Part shown: positions 56,382 to 64,000 of the stretch, piece by piece
Layout: every line of letters begins with the position of its first letter
How positions within the stretch are numbered: position 1 is the stretch's first letter
From: Hygrocybe punicea
Lineage: Eukaryota > Basidiomycota > Agaricomycetes > Agaricales > Hygrophoraceae
Direction: 5' to 3'
Length of the DNA stretch: 64,000 nucleotides
NCBI GenBank assembly: GCA_963556145.1
Contig: OY744465.1
Coordinates: 5,518,001-5,582,000, forward strand
Made by a program: the position numbers and the translations under genes
The notes under the pieces: generated by a model
The model's input: the letters and a program-made list of their open reading frames with translations, nothing else
Told to the model about the DNA's origin: nothing
Databases searched by the model: none

Positions 56382-58005
56382 TCAGGGTCGCAAGATCTCC
56401 ATGCCACCCCACTCCAGTACACGGTATAGGCGCTCATCCAAGGCCCGATCAAGGTTCACGCCTACGACGTCTTTCCACCAAGCAACGGCAGAACCATGAG
56501 CGTCACGGGCTGTAACTCGAGCTCGTGCATTAGGCCAATTCGGCAACTCTTCATCGGCGATACCCTTGAACAGCATAAAAATACGACTGACAATGTCAGG
56601 TGTCGGAACAATATCAAGGGGTGCGGCGTGCTCATATGCGGACTGGGGTAGAAAACGTAACGCGATATGGTTGTGTTTCAGGAATGACGGTAGCCAATAC
56701 CTATGAGAGAGAGAGAGGGGCATTTGCGTCAACAAATATGATGATGATGAAATGAGATATATATACGACATACGTGATGAACGACGTTCTGGCTTCCGTG
56801 TGGAGGCCAAGAACCCGAAGTACCTGATCGAGGTAGTTGGTCACATCGCCGGCGGGTAAGACGACGGAATCTATATCCGAGAGATCACTCGATGAAGGAT
56901 GGAAAACTTCTTGCACAGAGGATCGACCCAAAACCGGAGATGGTGGGGGAGAAATTGGAGTCGCGCTTGCCTTATTCGTACTGCGCAGTCAGGGAAAAAA
57001 ACAGATGATAAAGGTCGAACAGAGACAACGTCGTCAAAAAAAAAACGACTTACTGAGCCTCCCAGAACAGATATGTCATTTCCAACCCTGTGTTGACCTC
57101 CGTCAGACTCCCATCTTGGTGGACCCGGACTTTCCACTGGATCTGTTCGTCCAGGTCCGAGGAAAGCGACTTGATGATGGGGACGACAGGATAAATTGCG
57201 GAGAATGTCCAGTCAGGAACCAAGGAAAGCGTGACGGTAGCGTCGATATCCGAAGGCGAGAAGAGGTAAATGACTGGCTTTCCGCCGCACTGCTCTGGAT
57301 ATACATCAATCTCGTCCCCATCTTTCATGCCATAATGCTGGAGAGACTTCGCAGAATCGAGTACGGAGCCATCATATAGCAACCTTGAGTCACAACCTGT
57401 GGAATGGCGAACAGCGTCGGTCAACCTTCTACATAGAGCTGTGGGTTTAAGTCGCAACCGGAGACAGCAACCGTCGATAAGAATAATTTTTAACTCGATT
57501 GTACCTGTGCGGAAAGTGGCGTCGATCTGAGAATGCCTAAACGGACAAAACGTTGGAACCAACCGAACTTTAGTTCTTGGTTAGGAGAAGGCGGAACCAC
57601 GATAGGTGCGAGGTCACGCAGTTGGGATGATTCGCGCACTGTCACTGTGGTAATGTGGTCGCTGATGAGATCCCAAGACTCTGGTGTGATCTCAACAAGC
57701 GTGCCACGGGAGACGTCTAGTTCGTCCGTCTCCAGGACCGTTGCCGCTTTCGAAAGGCGAGGAAACTGCTGGACTGCAGCGCTCAACGCAGCCTGTGGAC
57801 CATACGGTGAGTCTTGGTAGTTGGTAAACATTCGTTGCTCAAGAAACACAACCACATACGGCGTATGTTTTGGGCTTTGGCACGACAAGTTTCCTTCAAG
57901 CGACTTGTGCCATGCTTCAGGATTAAGAGGGTCTCTCTGGTGCTGACCTTGACGGGTGTAGCCTTGGGCATTGCAGAAGTAGTGTTGTTGGCAAAACTGC
58001 GCCAT
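56382..58005 (-). CDS. Ubiquitin-fold protein of agaricomycete type, unknown function
   Basis: Exons 58005-57552, 57504-57054, 56980-56774 and 56700-56382 encode 476 residues. A central ubiquitin-like domain runs from IELKIILIDG to LQHYGMKDGDEIDVYPEQCGG, with the ubiquitin beta-grasp order and a diglycine at its end. The chain continues (KPVIYLFSPSDIDATVTLSL, TGLEMTYLFWEA, EARTSFITYWLPSFLKHNHI, LEWGGMEILRP). That C-terminal half is a conserved mushroom protein of unknown role. The N-terminal part holds VVVFLEQRMFTNYQDS and VEITPESWDLI. I chose the ATG at 58,005; the open frame continues upstream without ATG, so the N-terminus is uncertain. Confidence 0.78.
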
Positions 58006-58693
58006 TTTGCCGCGCCTGGCGTGGCGCTTGGCGATCGCCACAGTGGCGCAATATTGGTGGTTGGCAATACTAGAGGTAAGGGCCACCTTCGGTGGCGCAA
58101 CCTTGCTCCTTTTTTTAAAGGCGATGGGCTAATATTTGTGAGCGGTGGGAAAGTACAAGGAAGAGTAGTTAGTTAGGTGCAAAATGCGGTCTGTCACGAA
58201 CTGCTTTTCATCGTTTCGACTTCAACCTGTCCTCCTCATCCTCGGCAAATCTTCTCTCTTCAACCTTCTCTCATCGACCTTGCTAGATTCCACCGCCTGA
58301 CTTTCCTTTTCAGTGCGTTTCACCTTCTCATCATTCTCTTCCCATCCACTGTACTGTATTAAGGACAGTCGTTCAATTGAAATGACAACCATTGGTGTGA
58401 ACGTACCGTGAACTTACTCTGTCCGTCTTCCCTTGAACCCTCACCACATGTTTGTGGGCAGCACCACGATTTTGCCATTCCACGCAGACAACGTTCGTCG
58501 CCATGATGTCTTTCGTCACTCTCTTTTAAAAACCCTCATTTTATAACATGATCGTGGACGTTCACTAATGTAAGACATCCCACCCCACGACTCACCTTCC
58601 TTGCCCCTAATTGCAGTGACATCTCATAATCCCGTCGCACAACTTGCATTTACATTTCCTAATTACAAGGGCTTCGTGGACGCTTCCTCGCAC
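58006..58693. other. Intergenic, no supported gene
   Basis: Upstream of the ubiquitin-fold gene. Pyrimidine-rich at 58,200-58,330. Short frames only. Confidence 0.45.
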
Positions 58694-59204
58694 CTTAGGC
58701 AGCACTCTAGGGATGTTCCCACGGCCTCAAAGGGGGGGTTCTTATGTGAGGGAGAAGTGGCCTTCGAGGCCGGGTCTCGGGAGGATCCTTCGCCATAATT
58801 TTTGCTGACCTCCCAGAGCATTTTCTGGGGTCCTATAAATATGTTTTCTGAGCATTTGATGAGCATCCACATATGTCTTATAAGTGAATGTTTTTTCTTC
58901 GAGCCTCCTAGACATTTTTTGAACCTCCTAGAACTTCCTAGGCATTACATAGCTACTATAATAGTACTAATTCCACTCCCATGCCCCTGTCAATCGGTAG
59001 TATCCCAAGAGCAGGCGCTGTTGCTGAGTGGCGGTCACAAGCAGATGACCATCGGCCCCAACGTCGCCCTCCACCTCCCGGATTCCACCTGAGCTGCTCT
59101 GGCCCTCGGTGAGGCAATTGAACCTCTCAGACACTAGAGGACCTCCCAGTACTCCAGGGCCACCGTCCAGCGGAAATGCTGTGTGCACCTAAATTAATGA
59201 GGGA

Positions 59205-60085
59205 GAGGGAGAGGAGAGAGCAGGGAGGGAGCAGGGAGGGAACGGGGAGGGAGCAGGGAGGGAGCAGGGAGGGAGCAGGGAGGGAACGGGGAGGGAGCAG
59301 GGAGGGAACGGGGAGGGAGCAGGGAGGGAACGGGGAGGGAGCAGGGAGGGAACGGGGAGGGAGCAGGGAGGGAACGGGGAGGGAGCAGGGAGGGAACGGG
59401 GAGGGAGCAGGGAGGGAACGGGGAGGGAGCAGGGAGGGAACGGGGAGGGAGCAGGGAGGGAACGGGGAGGGAGCAGGGAGGGAACGGGGAGGGAGCAGGG
59501 AGGGAACGGGGAGGGAGCAGGGAGGGAACGGGGAGGGAGCAGGGAGGGAACGGGGAGGGAGCAGGGAGGGAACGGGGAGGGAGCAGGGAGGGAACGGGGA
59601 GGGAGCAGGGAGGGAACGGGGAGGGAGCAGGGAGGGAACGGGGAGGGAGCAGGGAGGGAACGGGGAGGGAGCAGGGAGGGAACGGGGAGGGAGCAGGGAG
59701 GGAACGGGGAGGGAGCAGGGAGGGAACGGGGAGGGAGCAGGGAGGGAACGGGGAGGGAGCAGGGAGGGAACGGGGAGGGAGCAGGGAGGGAACGGGGAGG
59801 GAGCAGGGAGGGAACGGGGAGGGAGCAGGGAGGGAACGGGGAGGGAGCAGGGAGGGAACGGGGAGGGAGCAGGGAGGGAACGGGGAGGGAGCAGGGAGGG
59901 AACGGGGAGGGAGCAGGGAGGGAACGGGGAGGGAGCAGGGAGGGAACGGGGAGGGAGCAGGGAGGGAACGGGGAGGGAGCAGGGAGGGAACGGGGAGGGA
60001 GCAGGGAGGGAGCAGGGAGGGAGCAGGGAGGGAACGGGGAGGGAGCAGGGAGGGAACGGGGAGGGAGCAGGAGGGAGCAGGAGGG
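59205..60085 (+). repeat. 22-bp minisatellite, about 35-40 copies
   Basis: Unit GGGAGGGAACGGGGAGGG plus AGCA, almost invariant from 59,270 to 60,000, more variable at both ends. 22 is not a multiple of 3, so all frames share the same 22-residue repeat (Gly/Arg/Glu plus, Pro/Ser/Leu minus), giving long open frames that are artefacts. Strong G/C strand asymmetry. Confidence 0.95.
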
Positions 60086-62680
60086 AGCGGGGACAGAGAG
60101 AATGAGGAGAGGGAGGAAACCAGGAGGGAGCGGGGACAGAGAGAACGAGGAGATGGAGGAAACCGGCAGCCTGAGGGAGCGGGAGGGAGCAGGGACAGAG
60201 CGGGGGAAGGAGGGAGAGGGAGAGAGCATGGAGAGAGCGTGTGGGGAGGAGAGGGAGAGAGAGGGAACAGGGAGGAGAGGGAGAGCGCGAGTGGAGGAGC
60301 AGGGAGAGAGGGAATGGGGGAGGGAGAGCGCGCATGGAGGTGGAGGAGAGAGGGAATGGAGAGGGAAGAGAGAGAGCAGAGCAGGGAGAGAAATACAGCG
60401 GGGGAGAGAGGGATTGGGGGACGGAGAGCGGAGAGGGAGGCAACGGGAAGCAGAGAGGGAGCGAGGGATCGGGGAGCGGGAGGGAGAGAGAGAGCAGGGA
60501 GAAGAGGGAGAGGGAGAGAACTGACCTCGTCATCTGTCGTCATCGTCCCCCTCCCCCTCCCCCTCGTCCTCGTCCTCATCGTTGTCTTCTTCGTCGTTGT
60601 CCTCGGCGTCTCCCTCATTAATATTGTCCTCGTCCTTGGCCTTGGCCTCTTCATCTGTGGTATCCTCACCATATTCCCTCTTCTACCCTCCCTGAACCTT
60701 TCTGGCCTCTCTTTTCGGTCATTAGTTTTGGCAGAATGATTGGAAGGTGAAAGGGACTTACAGGACGCGTGGGTGAAAGAGAGAGGCGCGACAAGAAGAA
60801 AACGCGACGCGTTTGTTGGTTGATTGATTGTTGATTGACATTGATCACCTGACCACCTGCAACATGGAAGGTATAGGTGGGGAGAGGTGCGAGGTTTTGG
60901 GAGAGGTTCGAGAGAGGTTCGAGAGAGGTCCGGGAGAGGTGCGGAGAGGTGTCGGAGATCGACAACAATTGATCAACCAATGAGAAATCGTTTAACGGTG
61001 CACTGAATGTAAAAATACACATATTCGACAACCACTGCGTCAAAAATCAAGAAAAAAATACCAAGCACTTCAACGGTCACTGCCGCTCATGCATGTGCTC
61101 ATGCTCCATCCTGGATATTACTTGGAGCCGCGACTTTGGTACGTTAGTGCATCCGATGACCCCTGCTAACCAAACCCGTGACTAAACATCAAGTATTCCT
61201 ATTAGTACTACTACTACGTATACTAGTACATGTTTGCTCGGTGAGTTTCTCCACTCTCGTGTTCTGCCTCTCACATCTTTGCGGCTCATTGCACCCATTT
61301 CAGAGCCGTTTGCACCCTCATCCGACCACAACTTCACTTGCTTTTTGGTGAGAACACAACCAGTGGAAGCAAGGACGACGAGGCGATGAAGACGACGAGG
61401 ACAAAGAGGATGACACCGATGGGCACGGTGACAGAGACGACAAGGAGGGAAAGGATGACGACAAGAACGCAGACGACAATGAGGAGGGGAACAGCAGGAA
61501 CGATGGGAACACAACGGTATCCACCCACTCTTCCTCTACCCGCTCACTCTCCCCGTCCCCACTCTCGCCTCGGTCCCACACACTCTCCCTACTCCCCCGC
61601 CCTCCTCCCACTCTCTCTTTTCCCTCCCCGCACCTCTCCCGCACTCTCCCTCTCTCCATCCCCTCTCCTCCCCATTTCCACTCCCCACTGTCTCGTTCTC
61701 TCTCCATTCCCTCTCCCCGCTCTCACTTCCTCCCTGCCATTTCTTCTTCCCTCAGCCCCCTCTCTCTCCTCACCCCACACTGTCTCCTCCCCACACTGTC
61801 CTCCCTCCACTCTGGCTCCCTCTCCGCTCTCCAATCAACAAACCGCGACAATGACGACACCGACAACGACAACGGGGAGCATGGAAAGCCGGGTCGGAGG
61901 TGTGGTGCGCCCACACTCCGGCCCAGGTATGTTTTTTTCTATCTACTTTCGTCATCCACTTACCCCCTCCCCCTCATAGGTTACCTCGTGAACCCAAGCG
62001 CACGTTGAATGACGTGCGTCTTGTGCCTTCGAGGTGACGGCGATGAGGGTAACAAAGAGGGGCCAGCACCAGTACCAGCACCAGCACCAGCACCAATGCC
62101 AGCACCGGCACCACCCCCGAGTACCTCGCGAGGGCCGAGCCCACGTCAATTGACGTCTATGGCCAACCTCGCGAGGTTAGGAAGGCAAAACATAGCACTG
62201 GCACTAGCACCAGCACCAACAGTGCCAACGCCAGCACCGGCACTGGCACCACCCCCAAGTACCTTGCGAGGGCCGGGCCCCTATCAATTGACGTCGGCGG
62301 CCAACCTCGCAAGGTTGGGAAGGCAAAACATACCTCATGAGGGCGAGGCCCATGTCAATTGACGTGGCCGGCTACCCTCACGAGGTAACAGAATGCCTGA
62401 TCGGTGGTGAAACCACGGGTGTGCCCCCACTCACGGTTTGGCCATGAAACCATTCCCAAAATGCGTCAGGTTGCCCAAGACCCGTTCCGGGTATGGTTTA
62501 CGAGGGTTCGGGTATGGTGTCATGCCACTCTAACCCTTACCCGACCCATGATGCACCCTGGTAGCCGCTCCACGGGCCCCAGTCCCACCCTCTCTCCCTC
62601 CACTCTCTCTCCCCCCTCCCTGTTCCCTCCCTCTCTCCCCGATCTCTCCTGCCCCATTCTCACCCTCCCCTAGTGTCTAA
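60086..62680. other. Low-complexity DNA with acidic-repeat and CAATTGAC modules
   Basis: GA-rich 60,086-60,530; CCCCTC run 60,545-60,575. A frame at about 61,360-61,510 reads DDEEDKEDDTDGHGDRDDKE-like and ends at a GTATCC boundary before a long CTCCC-rich tract (61,520-61,840). Another short acidic piece follows (61,850-61,925, ending GGCCCAGGTATG), homologous to a reversed piece at 21,540-21,620. Two copies of a 140-155-bp unit with CAGCACCA and GTCAATTGACGT lie at 62,059-62,335. No gene recognised. Confidence 0.5.
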
Positions 62681-63109
62681 GAGGTTTGAAAATTTATTTA
62701 TGATTCAGAATGAGTACTCTTATAGTAGCTAATGTAGTGTCTAGGAGGCTCAAAAAATGTCTAGGAGGTTCGAAAAAGTGAAATAAAATAAAATATGTAG
62801 CTTAAAAGACATGTGGATGCTCATTGAATGCTTGGAAAACATATCTATATGCTCCCAGAATATGGAACATCACCCGAGCCTCTAGCGGAGCAACCTGGAG
62901 GTGCAAAGATGACCCGGCATGCCCAGGACAATATGGTAATTAGTACTGATCGGGAAATGTATTGCAGAAGCTCTCGAGAGCCAGGCCTCTAAGGCCACTT
63001 TCCCATCACATAAGAACCCCCCCTTGAAGGCCGTGGGAACCTCCCCGAAGTCCTGCCTAAGGTGCTTCCTCGCCTTAGGAGCGAGCACGTCTTTTAGGCA
63101 ACGCGACGC

Positions 63110-63478
63110 ATGACAATACAGGAGAGTTGTTGGGTTTGGAGGGTCTGGGTTCCGGTGCGGAACCGTCCAAAATGGTGCCGCGATTTTCGGCAACATCACG
63201 TTGACGGTCGACGTTGTCCACAATGTGGACATAGACGGTGAAAGTTTGTTCGAGGACGTTATCAGTGAGTCTGAAACTGGAGGGAACATCTTGTATCTCA
63301 ACGGTCGCTGACGCGCTGACGCGTTGCAGACATTCCCGAGTCGGAACCAGTCTGTGACGTCGTTTGTAACAGGTCAGGTAGACGAAGCCGTATGGACTCG
63401 TGTACTGGATGTCGGCTGCGGCTCATACATGAAGAAAAACAGGGACTGTCGTCATTGCGTCCATCGGCGCCCCTTTTG
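63110..63478 (+). CDS. Unresolved gene fragment at window edge
   Basis: A frame reading CGTVQNGAAIFGNITLTVDVV, then HNVDIDGESLFED can be spliced (donor GTTATC after 63,260 or so, acceptor CGTTGCAG at about 63,330) to TFPSRNQSVTSFVTGQVDEA and VWTRVLDVG. It reads like ordinary protein but I do not recognise the family, and the 5' part lies across the repeat unit or is missing. A competing frame on the same exon is also open. Treat as tentative. Confidence 0.3.
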
Positions 63479-64000
63479 AATGAAAGGAGTCATGTCATCA
63501 TCATGATCTACGGGACACCGATCAAAGGTTATTCAGCAAAAACAGTTCCGCGATCAACGGCTCTGGGAGGAGAGGGGTCGGGATGTTTTTCAGCCGTTTC
63601 TTGTTTTGTAAGCCTCGCTTTTGTTCTTGGACTCGTTTATGCCGAATCACATCGAATTTACCGCATTTTTCCACATCAAAAGTTTTGTAGACGGTGATGA
63701 CCTGCATATCCACGAAGTTCAATGGGCGCCGAGGTTTTCAGAAGAGCAACAGAATTCGGATGTGGTATATCAAAGGAGTTCGAATGTGGTGGGTTCGTTT
63801 TGGGTACGGGTAGTGGCAACTTACGATTATGGTGGCAGTATGTCCACAGCCATCGAATATACTACAGAGGTTAATTTATCTTGTCATGTAATGCGGGCTG
63901 GTGGCTTATGTACATGTGCAGGACAACATGTGGCAACAGTGGAAGGGAAGGAGTGGGACTCGTTAACGTGAGAGGAAAAGGTTCAAGGGTGCTTTCATTC
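63479..64000. other. Window end, no supported gene
   Basis: Only short unrelated frames; no repeat or motif recognised. Confidence 0.4.

Larger units (their letters stand above)
58694..63065. mobile_element. Inverted-arm repeat unit enclosing minisatellite and acidic-repeat modules
   Basis: The left arm at about 58,694-59,135 matches the right arm at about 62,680-63,065 in reverse complement. Shared blocks are CACCTTAGGCAG, a GTTCTTATGTGA...GAGTGGCCTT-type segment, GAGCATCCACATATGTCTTA-like and CCTCCTAGACATTTTTTGA. The interior carries the 22-bp minisatellite, an acidic frame (61,370-61,510) followed by a pyrimidine tract, and tandem CAATTGAC modules. Ends and target duplication not resolved. 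Confidence 0.6.

Noticed and set aside
59176..60672. ORFs of 300-490 codons on both strands
   Set aside because: All are translations of the same 22-bp minisatellite.

Overview
The window comes from a filamentous basidiomycete, probably an agaric-type mushroom (inference). The genes have many introns of about 50-65 bp with GT-AG ends, and the protein set (Sen54, Nop12, a DUF4470/MYND protein, Hos3, a dynamin-like GTPase, a ubiquitin-fold protein) is of agaricomycete type. The transposons also fit: a fungal Tad1-type LINE, a Tnp2/Plavaka-like transposase and a TRIM.

Layout. Bases 1-13,500 are an ordinary gene-dense stretch: 3' part of FEN1/RAD27 (+), NOP12 (-), a secreted pepsin-like aspartic protease (+), SEN54 (-) divergent from the mitochondrial SAM carrier PET8 (+), and a 1,188-residue DUF4470/MYND protein (-). 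Bases 48,768-58,005 are a second ordinary stretch, all on the minus strand: HOS3 histone deacetylase, a dynamin-like GTPase, a disordered hypothetical protein and a ubiquitin-fold protein.

Between them (about 13.5-47.4 kb) lies a block of nested mobile elements. Its core is a 14,285-bp element (22,815-37,099) with inverted arms of nearly 3 kb, flanked by a 7-bp target duplication. It sits inside an exon of a coiled-coil protein gene. The same gene is interrupted again, 3' of it, by a 606-bp LTR-like element. Removing both elements, with one target copy each, gives a continuous 552-residue frame. Inside the large element lies a full-length Tad1-type LINE with an 11-bp target duplication, and the LINE is itself split by a 909-bp LTR-like element. 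Also present: a 1,231-bp hAT-like element with 8-bp duplications and triplet-repeat cargo, a MITE, a decayed Tnp2-type transposase gene carrying a TRIM with 147-bp LTRs, and kinase-like gene debris.

A diverged copy of the PET8 locus, with an 8-bp frameshifting deletion, lies at the far edge of the block (47.4-48.6 kb), next to HOS3. The last 6 kb (58.0-64.0 kb) is a second repeat-rich segment. It has inverted arms enclosing a 22-bp minisatellite and acidic-repeat modules like those in the large element, then an unresolved gene fragment at the window end.

The single-copy genes are housekeeping: DNA replication and repair (FEN1), ribosome biogenesis (NOP12), tRNA splicing (SEN54), mitochondrial SAM import (PET8) and chromatin (HOS3). 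No operon-like logic joins them. The novelty is in the repeat block.
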